Assembly: GCA_030549205.1 (NCBI GenBank)
Contig: JAUKTV010000004.1
Coordinates: forward strand, 1,488,001 to 1,552,000
Direction of reading: 5' to 3'
DNA length: 64,000 nt
Source: Apiosordaria backusii
Taxonomy: Eukaryota > Ascomycota > Sordariomycetes > Sordariales > Lasiosphaeriaceae
A program made the translations under genes and the position numbers. Every line of letters starts with the position of its first letter. The first letter of the stretch is position 1. Shown here piece after piece: positions 53,025 to 64,000 of this stretch. The notes below the pieces were generated by a model. It was not told where the DNA came from, searched no databases, and saw only the letters and a program-made list of their open reading frames with translations.

Positions 53025-54455
53025 CTAGTAACCAACCTCGCGCCTCGCAGGCACCGGAGGAGCGGGCTTCTTGGATCTGCTCGGAGGGGGTGGCGGTGGA
53101 GCCTTCTTCACCACAGGATAACTAGACGTGCGTGTAAGACTCCCAACACTGGTGGCCGGGCTTGAGCTGCGACCCCAGTCCGGGCTTCCCGTGTCGCTTG
53201 TGTCGTCATCCCGATCGCCGAAAACATCGTCCTTGGTGGTCACAACCTTGCTAACAGGGCGCAACTGACCGCGGAGACTGCTGACGTTGGGGATGTTTTG
53301 GTTGACTCCATACGCTGAGCTCGGAGTACTAGCGCCGGAAATCCGACCTCCGCTGATACGCTCCCGTTCCAAACTCGCGCCTCCTTGGAAGGTACTAGCT
53401 TTGCTGATAGTCGGGCGAACTGGGCCGTCTTGTTGGTTTTGTGGTTGCACCGAAAGGCCAATGCGACCAGTGCGAGAGGCAGGCATGCGAACGGGCGGTG
53501 CGCCGGAATCAGTCTCGTCAGACTCGTAGATCTTCTGGCTGCTCACCCTAGGAGCACGCTCAGAGAAGGTCTGTGTCGTGTTGGACCTGCCACGGCCGGT
53601 TGGACGTCGTTCGACACTGCCATAGCCGCTCATTCCTCCCGGTGCTGGTGCTCCAGGCCAGTTCTGACGCACACGCCTAAGTTCCTCGGCGCACCGCTCA
53701 TGATAGTCGAGTTCAGCATCCAAAAACTGGGTCAAATCCCGTACACTGTCGCCTTCAGCGTCCCGAATATCCTGCATGCGGCGCCCGACATCCTCGGAAG
53801 ACTCCTCGTATTTGGCCTTGGCGGCACGAAGTTCATCGTCGATTCTGAAGTCATCTCGCTTGGCTTTCTGAGACTTGGAGATGCTGGCGTCGTAAGCTAG
53901 GCGGCGGTTTTCGAGCTTCTTGCGGGCAGCCTGCAGAGAAAGTAAGTTAGGGATAGGTACTTGGGTAAGTAAACGGTATGTACGAACCTGGTATTCCTTC
54001 ATCATGGCCAGAGACCTCTCCAGCGATTCCAGCCAAGTCGACGTGGCCTCACCAACATAGGCCTCTTGAATTGCGGAAACCCGCTCGTTGGCCCGTCCCA
54101 TTGTTATGAGGCAGTTGCCAAAGTCTGAGTCGGGCTGGAACTCCTCGCCGTGGGCAACCATTGTGCGTCCCAGATAGGCAGCCGGAAGGCCCTTTTCACG
54201 ATCCTCTGCAGCTTCGACACGACGGCCGACCCATTTGACATACTGGTTCATTGACCTTTGAAGGCGTTCCATGCCTGTGTTCTGTCAGTACAAGAGGTTA
54301 TCTGCGTAACGGACTGGACCAAACTCACCCTCAAAGCGAAGTGCCATTTCCATTTCGAGCTGCTTGAAGTCATCAGACATGGTAGTCTTGGCCTCGCTGC
54401 CCATCTTCTCGCCAGCCCATTGGAAGGCGCGGTCGAACTTTTTGCTGATATTCAT
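53025..54455 (-). CDS. BAR-domain protein with proline-rich C-terminus
   Basis: Three exons on the minus strand: 54455-54329, 54274-53988 and 53930-53025, giving 439 aa. BAR-type helices run from MNISKKFDRAFQWAGEKMG to about residue 240 (LRFEGMERLQRSMNQYVKWV, LERSLAMMKEYQAARKKLEN, DAELDYHERCAEELRRVRQN), the banana-shaped dimer that binds curved membranes. The second half is Ser/Thr/Arg-rich, probably phosphorylated, and ends in APPPPPPSRSKKPAPPVPAR, a class of SH3-binding sequence. There is no SH3 domain of its own, unlike Rvs167. Intron 2 (53931-53987) is 57 nt with no in-frame stop, so its retention would insert 19 residues into the BAR domain. Role in endocytosis or eisosome-like structures is inferred. 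Confidence 0.88.
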
Positions 54456-57400
54456 GGTGGCAGTCTGGTGTGTGTAATCGACGGTATCGGTGAGGTGAGT
54501 GCGAGTAAAGTAAGGAAAAAGAGGAGAAATGTCCTATCAGTGGTTTGACAGATGGCGGATAGTGTCCTTATGGGGTGTCTCCCGAGCAGAAAATGCCAAC
54601 GCACAGCTCGGCTGCTCCAACCTCTTGAATTTGTCGTGGTGGTTGGGTTGGGGTGTGGTATCCGTAATGAGTGACGTTCCGCCGTGTTACGATGACGGCA
54701 ACCGACTAATAAAGGCAAAGGTTGGGAAGCACTGCTTCTGCGACAGGGTCATATGCAGTCGAGGGAAGGCGAGAAAAGAGAGACCAAAGGAAACGTCCGA
54801 GAGAAGGAGAGGAAGGGCTCTGATATGTATGCCCGAACGCAAAGGTGACAGTGGTGGAACAAGGTGGTCGACTGCCAGGCGATTGTACCGCACCGTCCCT
54901 CTGATGGCGAAACTCGTCAAAACGGGGTGAATTGGGAATCCTGGTGCTTGTCGCTAGGAACAAGGGTCCGAACCAAGCAGGCCAGACCAGGCACGCCAGG
55001 GGGCCACTCACACCCTTGAGGGGTGGCTGCAGAGCGCTAACCAGCAGCGACAGGGGTGTTTCCCATGCCCACTAACAGTGGACACGTGAATCTGGGGTTT
55101 CGTACTGTTATCAGCGGGTGAGGGATCGCATTCGTAAATGATCGATGTTTCCCAACCTGCTGGTTGCCCAGACACGGTCACAACTCGGACAGCTTTGTTG
55201 ATGCAATATCGGATGAAAGTGGAAGCTGCAGAGTGAAATACCCGAGCTAATTCTATCGATATGGAAGCTACAATGACCTTACAGACCACCGAGAGCAAAA
55301 ATCACCAGACAGCTTCCACTTATTACCTCACCGTCCTCTCCCCTGCTGGCACATGCCAACGGGCAGGCATCTAGACGCGCGACTGGTGAGAGGCTTCTGT
55401 TCCAAAATAACAAATCACTAGTACCCTGGATTGATTCGCCTGATCGAAACGCTTGATGGCACGTTTGCTAAATACCTATGGCACACAAGAGGCCAATTCC
55501 CCTGACCAGCTGCTGCTGTGGGACTGTGGGTACTTGAATGGAGACTTGTCACTTGGTTTTGGACGTCTTGGGATGTCTTGGGAGACATCTGCAGACTGGC
55601 AGGGTTCCCCATTTCTCTCTCAGCAGCTAGCTTCCAATCGACCATACCACTTTTTGAGGCGCAGCAGTTTGGGCCTCGCACTCTCTTTTTGTTTCGCCAT
55701 TCATCGAGATCAGTGAGTCGATTGCAGCTCACAAGCAGATCCAGATGCGAGGTTTCCCATCGACTCGGAGACAGGCTCAGTGATTACACTCGGGGATGCA
55801 CCACGCCAACTCTAGTGCCACCCACACCATGCAGCATGCTGCAAGCCAATATTGAGAAGCAGCTTTCTGGCTCCTACATAAAGAGCCACCTGCTTGTGCC
55901 AGAATAGCCTGAAATCGTTACAGCATTCTGTTGAGCGACCACCCACCATCACAGTCAACTCCAGGCTCTCACAGCATTCCTCGAGACGGGCCAGACTGTG
56001 GATGGTCGGCCCGAGCTCGGTCCTATTGGTGTGGTGCTGTTAACGGGTCTTCTCTGATATTCACAACAGCAGGGTCGAGTGTTTCCATTTCTACGCCTTC
56101 CAACTGCCGCGCTCATGGGTGTTTGCAGGTGATCATTACCTGCCAAAAAATAGATGCGCTTCAACGATCGGGTTCAATTGGCCAACAAAAAAAGGCAGAT
56201 CCGGAAGGCAATCATAGCGCCAAAACTCTCACTAAACGCCGGAGAGATCCGCCAGCCGCCAACGCCAACGCCAGTCATGCCCCAATCGAGGCCAAATCCT
56301 CAGGGGAGGAGAGCGCCTGGCCAGATCCGAAACAACCCTCGAAAGCCAGTTGCAAGGTCCCTGTCTCTTCAGCGCTGTTTCAGCCTTGCCTTGATAACTT
56401 CCAATCGATTTCAAGCCAATTCTTCCACATTTGCTCGACCCACCCCATCAGTTTGAAGTCTCAAGTCCTGAAAGCCAATGGGTATTGTCTCCCCAGCGAT
56501 CTCTTCGACGCGCCTGACGATCGGAACCAACTAATTCGATTGACTTTCTTGCCTGGCAGGTTATTCATAGAACCATGGCACCACTTACGACATGGAAAGG
56601 GCGCTTTAAAGCATCCGTCACCATGCTTCGACAGCCCGCCAACTAAACAAAGTCAAAATATTCGGTGAGAGAGAGTCATTGGACACACAGCTTCCACTTC
56701 GGATTCCGCGTTGTCCATCACCACCAGCTCCTATCAACAAGTCCTCTTGTTCAATTCCACTCTTCTAAGACCATTGAAAGTCAACCAAGATTCTCCCAAC
56801 TACCTTATGTACACTTGGGACCAACCAACCATCAACTTCCCCTCCCATCTCGCTTCCGTCGATCTCACACTCTCCATCCAAACGCGCAACAAGAGGCCAC
56901 TAGCATATCCAAACCGGCGGATCACTTGCCTTTCCATGCAACAACTCCACTAAAAGTGGTTGACGTTTCAATGCGCTCATCGTCAATGGATAGTACATAG
57001 GCGCATTCTGGAAGCCGGAAAAGCCAAGACGTTCCACATCTCCGTCTCCGTCTCCGTTTCCCGTCCCAACCCCGTAACCATGTAACCATCCAACCCCCGT
57101 GCTTCGGATGCCGAGCCGAACGCTCGGGGGACAGGGCTTCCAAAGCAGTGAACTTGTCCAGTGCCCAGTAATACGAGTAAACAATAGCGAAACCCCCTGA
57201 AATGATAATAGAAGCCGGCCCCTTGAACCCCAACATCGTATATACCAGACAAGACACATCGTCAACAAATACTCTCTAAGCAAAGTGATGAGGCTGTTAT
57301 AAAGGCCAACCAGCAGTCAGAATAACCAGTTTCCCTCTTCGTCTACCTATCTTGTTTGCACACTCCTCCAAGATACCAGTCAAACTTGTCAGGTGGTCAG

Positions 57401-57731
57401 AGAGCCAGGTGTCATGGAGCTGGACGCGATAGATGTACCATATGCTGGAATAACGACATACGCGAAATAGTACTGAGAATTCTAAGGTCAAGAAGAGTAC
57501 CGCTTGCCTGTTATTCTAATCCAAAAAAGCAAGGTAATAACCACAACCGATCTGGTCAAACCATCCAAAGGCAAAACTCACGCCAAAATCAGGCTACTTT
57601 GTATGCATAGGGCATGTAAAATGCATACAGGTTCTGTTCCAAGCTCCCATTTCTTGTCTCATAGACGCCAATTATAACAATATAAAAAATCCCAACCACC
57701 GATCTTTCAACACAGAAACCACCGATGCCCT
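54456..57731. other. Long intergenic region (3.3 kb) without an accepted gene
   Basis: ORFs at 55418-55907, 55931-56668, 56665-57000 and 56900-57283 lack coding bias and known domains. A (CCGTCT)-like hexamer repeat lies at 57040-57060. 56390-56960 is C/A-rich and leader-like. No RNA gene recognised. Confidence 0.4.
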
Positions 57732-58942
57732 CTACACAGTCCCACTGATGCTCAGTTCCCTTATCTCCTGAAGCACCTGTTCGACTCTGCTGTCCAAGTG
57801 GCCCTCGGCGTACTGATCTCTAGTGTCCGCATCCAAGTACTGCTGCACCTGTGCCATTCTGCTGTACGCTTCCGCGCAAAACCGCAGTTGGATTTTGACA
57901 AGCGCCTCAAATGATGGGTCCAGGTAGGGAACACGTAGATCGATAAGCTGTGGTAGCTCCGTGCACAATTGTTCGTTGAGCTGTTCGTATGCTGCCTTGG
58001 CCATATCCATCTCCTTCTCCGCTCTCGGGAGCTTGGTCACGTCCTTGTCGGGCTTCTCGACCAGCTTCTTTACCTTGGCGCGCAAGGCATCGTAGTCGAG
58101 GAGCTTGTGGCTGCGTTTCTTGATGCCTAGTTTGTGGGGTTAGAAGGTCTGGCATATGGCCACATAGAGTAAGAAGACATACACTCATTCACATCGGGGA
58201 AGTATGCGCAAAATCTCGAGATGGGCTCCAGCACCGTCGTCCGATATGGTCCGTCAAGCGCCTTGATCGTCTCGGCGTCCAGATCCTCCACGGCTTGCTT
58301 GTAGCTCCTGCTCACACCGTCCTTAGCGCCCGCTTCGCCGTAAAACGCATCGATCGTCTCGGCGATTCGCATTTGTGAAGCCGTCATCGCTTTTATCCGT
58401 CAGCATTGCGTCATATATCTTCCGATGCTAGTGTGTTCTCGTACCTCGCAGAGAATCAAGGTATCCCTTCGCCTCCTTCTGTAACCGCAGCGACGCCGCC
58501 TCCATGGTTCTGAATCGTCTGTTTTCCAGCAAGTCTTAGCATGTTGCTCCAGCCCCCTTATTTCCAACCTGCGTATATGTCGTGTTCTCTCCATACCTTT
58601 CCTCGACTTCATAATCCCGGTCATTCGTTTTCTCGACATGGCCTGATCAGCACCAACAACAGTCAGTATCTTGTAGAAAACTTGGTTTAGCGTTCAAGGC
58701 CGCAGAATATTCGTGGGGTAGGGGTCGATATCGTTGGGGGCGAGACCATGTGCAATGTGGTGTGGCGTGGGTGTTGGTGCTCTCAGTGCATAAGAAAACG
58801 GACGAACCGGTCTTCATCATCACCTGCGTCGTAGCGCGGTTGACATTCTTCTTGAAGCCTGCAGTAAGCGAAAGGTTAGCCGGAAATACTCTCTTGCTTG
58901 ATATTGAAGCCATCGCGGGGTTCCCGTACCCGCCCAAGACAT
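57732..58942 (-). CDS. hob3: Rvs161/Hob3-type BAR protein (amphiphysin family)
   Basis: Six exons on the minus strand: 58942-58930, 58858-58808, 58642-58597, 58518-58445, 58389-58183 and 58126-57732, giving 261 aa. The first exon is only 13 nt (MSWA plus one base), and every junction is in phase. The protein is one BAR domain from end to end, beginning MSWAGFKKNVNRATTQVMMK, with DYEVEERRFRTMEAASLRLQ, MRIAETIDAFYGEAGAKDG, FPDVNECIKKRSHKLLDYD, AEKEMDMAKAAYEQLNEQL and FEALVKIQLRFCAEAYSRMA. Length and sequence fit Rvs161 of yeast and Hob3 of fission yeast, which act at endocytic sites and in actin/Cdc42 organisation. The high intron density in the 5' half is typical of conserved fungal genes. Confidence 0.96.
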
Positions 58943-59803
58943 GATGGGCTAATTGTTGTTGACTGGTTGATTACTTGTCTGTTACGACTCGAAATCCAGG
59001 GGTTTTCCGGGTATCGCTCGTTCGTCGCCTGCTCGAATCGTGTAATGCGCGGTCGGCCGTTGTCGTTTTTGTTGCTGATTGAAAAGATATTCAAGGTAAA
59101 TCGAATTGACTGTCAACGCAGGTCGTCTCGTGGTGTAAGGCTAGCCAGGATCCTATGTTGTGCCGGTTTGGATCAGGACGAACTGCTGCGAAGGAGAGGT
59201 AACGAATGTTGAACTGTGGCTGAGCCCCGCTGGACTGCTGCCAAAACCCGCGTGCGTGTCGTGGTCCGGCCCCAACGACGTCAGAGTCTGGGAACAGCCA
59301 CAATCCCAGCACAGATCCCCCGCCAAGTGGATCATTCCCTGGCTTCTGGGCTGACATCTGCTGCCAGCTGACAAACCAGGCCTCCCGTCCTCAATCTGGT
59401 CTCGCGCAAGCCATCTCACTCACTCACTCACTCACACAACGGCTTTGTGTTCCAAAGTTAGAAAAGCCTTTGAGTCACTCGCCGCGGCGAGAAGCCTCAA
59501 AGGCTATATTGAAGTTTTAGACCGCAGGTCTTATTTATAAGGTTCTGATACTCTCGTTTTGCACGTTTCGTTCATTCATTTTTCACTCTCTTCAAAAAGA
59601 CCATACGATCAGCAAGCCCAGACCCTGTGCTCAAAGCCGTTTAAAAAGTTCCACATCTGCAAAGACACTTAAGAAGAACACAAAAGTCTGCCCCGAGGCA
59701 GCCAACGAACACAACGACCAAACAAAAGTCCCGCCGATCCAAACAAAAAAACGTTCAGGATCCAGACTCCATATCATCAGAATCAGAATCACAAACCACC
59801 GAA
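58943..59803. other. Intergenic, divergent promoter of hob3 and the peptidyl-tRNA hydrolase
   Basis: About 860 bp. It contains a (CACT)5 microsatellite at 59415-59435 and an A/C-rich leader before 59804. ORFs on either strand at 58898-59419 show no coding bias. Confidence 0.45.
59415..59435 (+). repeat. (TCAC)n microsatellite
   Basis: Five uninterrupted CACT/TCAC units lie in the divergent promoter between hob3 and the peptidyl-tRNA hydrolase gene. Confidence 0.85.
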
Positions 59804-60400
59804 ATGTCTCTCCGGCGCATCCTCGTCGTCGGCCTCGGCAACCCCGGCGAAGCCTACCGCAACACCTACCATTCCGCCGGCAACATCGTCCTTGAAGCTC
59901 TTCAAAAAAGGATATCGGCCACTCAACCTCCATTTTCTTCAGAACGCCACGGCAAGAAGAGCACATTAGCCTCTATCGGCCCGAAATACTCTTTCTTACA
60001 GAGTCCATCGATTATGAACGTCACCGGCCCGTGGTTCGCCAAAGCGTACAAGGAGCACCTTGTTGAGAATGGTCTCAGGCCAGCTGAGTTGGGAGTGGTG
60101 CTTGTGCATGATGACCTGGAGGAGGAGCTGGGAGTGGTGAAGATCAGAGATTGGGCAAGGAGTCACAGGGGGCATAATGGCATCAAGAGTGTGAACGCCT
60201 CGTTGAGGGCTGATCCAGAAGGGAAGCGGGCACGGGTGTCTATTGGTATTGGGAGGCCCACGGAGAGGGAGAAGGCTTCGGTTTCGGATTATGTTCTGAG
60301 CAAGATCCCAAGGCATGCTAGAGGGATCATTGAGGAGAAGGGAGGTGCTGGGCTGTTGGGTGCGCTGATGGATTTGGAGAAGAAGTGGGAAGCTTCCTAA
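59804..60400 (+). CDS. pth1: Peptidyl-tRNA hydrolase, bacterial-type Pth1
   Basis: Single-exon ORF of 198 aa. It cleaves peptidyl-tRNA released by stalled ribosomes; the fungal Pth1 type usually serves mitochondria. The family core starts at ILVVGLGNPGEAYRNTYHSAG, with Asn13 and catalytic His23 in the positions of E. coli Asn10 and His20. MNVTG (Asn72), VLVHDDLEEELG (Asp103) and SHRGHNGIKS complete the active site. SLRADPEGKRARVSIGIGRP and VSDYVLSKIP are also typical. There is no long targeting extension; the short basic MSLRR start may be enough or targeting may be internal. Start context GAAATGTC. Codons change from C-ending to G-ending along the gene. Confidence 0.96.
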   Translation: MSLRRILVVGLGNPGEAYRNTYHSAGNIVLEALQKRISATQPPFSSERHGKKSTLASIGPKYSFLQSPSIMNVTGPWFAKAYKEHLVENGLRPAELGVVLVHDDLEEELGVVKIRDWARSHRGHNGIKSVNASLRADPEGKRARVSIGIGRPTEREKASVSDYVLSKIPRHARGIIEEKGGAGLLGALMDLEKKWEAS

Positions 60401-60775
60401 GATGACATGAGGGACTTGGAAGTATGAGAGGATTCGTCATGATATACTGTGATACCCCATTTGAATTGCTAATGTTCTCTACAAGATGTCTTTTGTACCA
60501 TCCCGGTGAGGCTTCAAGGCTCACAAGCGCTTTACACAACAGAGGGTTGTTCAACGGGTCGAGATCACAGGCCAACATCTACTTGGTACATCCCCTGTTG
60601 ATGGCCTGAAGGTCACATCTTCCCAATCAATCACAGCCTTGGCGACAACTGCGGGGCACTTGGGCGGCTATCTGCCTTCTCGAGGCAACCCAAAACTGAA
60701 GCTTTTAAACCTTTGCTTTCTCCCTGTCGTAATGCCGTCACTCATTCTCTCAGTTATTGCTATTCATTTTTCACA
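60401..60775. other. Intergenic between pth1 and the NACHT gene
   Basis: 375 bp in a head-to-tail arrangement; contains the promoter of the STAND gene. Nothing specific recognised. Confidence 0.4.
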
Positions 60776-63700
60776 ATGGAGGTTGCTGGCGCCGTTGTTG
60801 GGGTTATTTCCCTGGGCATCCAAGCCACCCATTGCCTTGTACAGTATTATACATCCGTAAAGGATCAAAAGACGGAGACTGCTCAGACCATAACCAGACT
60901 CAACCGTTTGCTCGAAATCCTCGACTCTTTGGACAAGAACGTCAGGAACCGCAGATTTCAACCCGAAGAGCAACCGCTTCTTAAGACCATACAGAGTGCG
61001 GTTCAAGAATGCGAGGAATACATACACGAACTCAGCGAAGAGGCCAAGAAACTTACAGAGACCCCTGCACCAAAACGTCTTACAAGAACTGCTTCATCCA
61101 ATATCGAGGCTTTTGCACGTACCGCCGCTCGTCGAGTAACCTACCCGTTTCGCCGTGAGTACAATCTTTTTATACCGTTTGGCCTCCAAAAGCATCGCCT
61201 TGTCCATCTATACGGACTTCATCGTGTTGCAAGAAGATATGGTATACGGCATACAATACAGTGCCAAAAGAGATAACACTCCTCTGTGTGCAATGTATAG
61301 AGGTCTCTTGTCTAGTGATACACCTCCAAGTGTTCCTTAGACGCTTCGTAGGAATGCAACACAGACAAACGGGTCTCCTGAAGGCCTAAGCATCAGCAAA
61401 CCAGTCATTTGTTTGTTGTTTGCTGGGCTCTAACAGATCACTACACCCATATTTGCATTTCGGACAGGCCTTTCAAGAGAGTTGTGGATGTGCATCACAA
61501 TGCAACTGACGCCTTGCCATGCTATGAAGAGGCATCATCATGATTACATGCGTCTATATGTTCTTCTGAGACATGGCTAACTTACATGTATGTCTGTTGG
61601 ATACTACAGAAAGTACACTTCAGAGGCTCGACGAGACGATTGACGAGATATGCGCCGGCCTAACCTTGGCTCTCCAAGTGGTACAACAAAAAGATACAGC
61701 AGCTATTCAGGATGATATAGAGGACACAAAGGCCGTACTCAACCTAATCAGAAGCAGTCAAGTCGCGTCTGAGATCCGATCATGGCCTGGTTTAAAGGCG
61801 CCTGATGTGTCAGTCAATTACAACGAGGCCTGCAAGAAGCGACATCCAGAGACCGGCCACTGGTTCGTCAAGGATGGTGCTGAGTTTACCAAATGGCTCG
61901 ACCAACCCAATTCGTTTCTATGGCTGAATGGTTTTGCCGGCTGTGGCAAGTCAGTTCTTTCTTCAACAGCCATTCAATGGACCGAGAGGCACCGGAAACG
62001 CAACAACTTCGGAACCGTGACCAGTGGCCTCGCCTTCTTCTACTTCACATTCAACGATGAATCAAAACAAGACACTACGGCAATGCTTCGGTCGGTCATT
62101 CTACAACTTGGCGGCCAGGCTGGAAAGAGAGGAGAAGAGCACCTTGTGCAACTCAAAGACTCGTACCGAGATGCCACACCACCGAACGAAGTGCTTCTGG
62201 AAACCCTCCACACTATCGTTGAAGAATTCGACGATGTCTACATCATCCTTGACGCCTTAGACGAAAGTCCAAAGCAGAAACACCGAGAGACCCTTCTGGA
62301 TACGCTACAAGAAATCCGCGAGTGGTCAGAACCCCGATTGCACCTCCTAGTGACGAGCCGGGACGAGCCAGACATTCGGGAATGCCTGTCACCCTCTGAC
62401 GACGAAGATGTCAAAATGAAGAATGCATCCATTGACTCGGATATCGCCTCCTTCATTGCCGGCCACTTGCAAACCAATCGTCGACTACGAAGGTGGAGCA
62501 AACACCACCGGGAGATTCAGGAGGCCCTGGCCTCTCGCGCGGAAGGAGTGTAAGTCTTACTTCCATCAAAGGGATAGGTCAAATGGTACTGACAAGAGCC
62601 AGGTTTCGATGGGTCGAGTGCCAATTTACCGCCTTGGAATCCTGTCCAATAAGCAAGACACGTCTCACCAGCCTGCTTGCCTCGCTTCCCCGGACTCTTG
62701 ACGACACCTACGAGCGAATGCTTCTCAATATCGACGAAGACTCAGCCGAAGACGCCAGAAAGGTCTTGACCTTACTCTGTACCGCCACACGGCCGCTCAC
62801 TATCCCAGAGCTCATCGAAGCCATCGCGGTAGAGCTTGGAGACCCTCCAAGTTTCAACAGAGACAGCCTATTATCAGGTGAAGACGATATCCTCTACATC
62901 TGCCCCGGTCTCCTCGAGTTCGATCAAGATAGCAATGTCAGAATTGCCCACTACTCAGTTCAGGAGTTTCTCGAGTCCGACCGGATATCCAAGTCGAAAG
63001 CTGCCAAATTCCACATCGAAACCCGCGCCGCCAATACAGAAGTCGCCTCCATTTGCCTGACATACATGCTGGATCCCGAGATAACCCAACTAATCGAGAC
63101 AGTCTACGCCAGCCCAAAGTCGGCTCAGCAGGATGGCTCTCACGTTCCCCAAATGCCACTGATAGTCTATGCAACCGACCACTGGAAAGATCACTATCAC
63201 GCGGCGGACAAGTCCAACACGTGTCTGCACAGCCTCATGATGCAGCTATTTTGTACTGCAGAAAACAAACCCCGACTTTGCCTATTCCTCAGGTGGATGG
63301 GGTCGGAACCCCATCATCATCCTGTCTTCAGTGAAATGGTCAGCCCTGTAGTAGCCGCCTCGCAAGGGGGTTTCGATTTGGTACGAGAAAGTTCAGATAA
63401 CACATTTTGTGGTTTCCCAACTTTACTAACCTTGACGGCACCTAGATTATTCGAGACCTCTTGAAGAATTACCCTGGTATCGATCGAACCAGCGAGACAC
63501 TAGGGGCCGCTCTAAGATCGGCTACATTGGGTAACCATGCTTCAGCCGCCGAAGCGCTCTTGGACCATGGCGTGGATGTCGACTTTGGCTTGGAACTTGG
63601 TACTACAGCATTGTTTTGGGCGATATATCATTCATATGCCCAGGTCGTGCGGGTGCTGTTAGAGAGGGGTGCGGATCCGAATCGGGTATTTGGGGACTCT

Positions 63701-63946
63701 TCAAAGATTGCGAAGGATGACACTGAAGAGTTCGACATAAGCTACTGGTATATGGAGGAGGACTTCGACATCAAACTCGTTACCCCATTGGCCATCGCCG
63801 TATGGGACGGGGATGAGAAGATTGTCGAATTGCTACTCGACTCTCGAGCGGATCCTAATGTGGGGCGTCCTGTAGAGGCCGCGGCGCACAAGAAGCATGA
63901 GAAGATTGTTCAGCTGTTCCGCAGAAGAGGCATTATGTCATGTTAG
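60776..63946 (+). CDS. STAND/NLR-like protein: N-terminal helical domain, NACHT, ankyrin repeats
   Basis: Four exons: 60776-61154, 61610-62549, 62603-63380 and 63446-63946, giving 865 aa in phase. Residues 1-190 form a helical domain opening MEVAGAVVGVISLGIQATHC, like the N-terminal domains before fungal NACHT modules. Walker A is GFAGCGKSVLSS at 234-241, Walker B is VYIILDALDE at about 336-345, and the sensor Arg lies in HLLVTSRDEPDI. The helical region continues with FRWVECQF, TLDDTYERML and VRIAHYSVQEFLES. The C-terminus has about three ankyrin repeats (TALFWAIYHSYAQVVRVLLE and TPLAIAVWDGDEKIVELLLD). Such proteins trigger fungal non-self or xenogenic responses. Intron 1 is 455 nt, far longer than the others here, yet its borders restore a fitting YPFRQSTLQRLDE junction. 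Few, diverged ankyrin repeats suggest a short-repeat allele. Confidence 0.92.
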
Positions 63947-64000
63947 CGTACTGTAATGAGAAAATTGTCTTGTGTGGGATACTATCACGATAACATGTCC

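Noticed and set aside
55931..56668. 245-codon plus-strand ORF
   Set aside because: It opens on a non-ATG codon, shows no codon bias and matches nothing I recognise.
56900..57283. Minus-strand ORFs with a hydrophobic start (ASIIISGGFAIVYSYYW)
   Set aside because: Several overlapping frames are open because of the CCGTCT-type repeat; no single frame shows coding bias.

Overview
The window is nuclear DNA of a filamentous ascomycete, most likely a sordariomycete close to the Sordariales. The support is short introns of about 50-70 nt with GTRNGT donors and CTAAC/CTGAC branch sites, intron-containing tRNA-Tyr and tRNA-Met genes, and typical Pezizomycotina families: a HET-domain protein, a NACHT-ankyrin STAND protein, a Zn2Cys6 regulator and a fungal rhodopsin-type 7TM protein. 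I see no transposon, CRISPR array, plasmid or viral region. Gene models were built by reading splice sites and checking phase at each junction.

Layout. 0-5 kb: two head-to-head Ser/Tyr-rich proteins with similar N-termini, then a protein of 11-residue Gly/Thr/Val repeats and tRNA-Tyr. 5-9 kb: an FAD oxidoreductase, tRNA-Asn and a small secreted protein. 9.7-14.8 kb: a HET-domain gene divergent from a Zn2Cys6 regulator. 15.6-19.4 kb: a D-2-hydroxyacid dehydrogenase and a Mid2/WSC-like membrane protein. 21-24 kb: a GH64 glucanase and an unknown protein whose reading frame is broken by an apparent +1 shift. 24.7-29 kb: an F-box protein, two decayed minisatellites, a small acidic protein and GAR transformylase. 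30-36 kb: a rhodopsin-type 7TM protein, a membrane-anchored PLL-like lectin, tRNA-Met and an ammonium transporter with clustered GATA sites upstream. 40-42.5 kb: an L-amino-acid-oxidase-like gene with two in-frame TAG codons. 43.9-52.2 kb: a Cys-rich/E2 fusion, a small secreted protein, a cluster of hairpins and TFIIH cyclin H. 53-59 kb: two BAR-domain genes, one clearly Rvs161/Hob3. 59.8-64 kb: peptidyl-tRNA hydrolase and the NACHT-ankyrin gene.

Most genes are unrelated housekeeping or accessory loci rather than a pathway. Nitrogen handling recurs (ammonium transporter, amino-acid oxidase, GATA sites), as do non-self recognition (HET, NACHT) and membrane curvature (two BAR genes).

The observations most worth a second look are these: the amino-acid oxidase whose only two interruptions are TAG codons, a pattern that fits either A-to-I mRNA editing or decay; the frame-shifted gene at 22.5-23.6 kb; a strong shift within genes from C-ending codons at the 5' end to G-ending codons at the 3' end; and the hairpin cluster at 50.1-50.2 kb.
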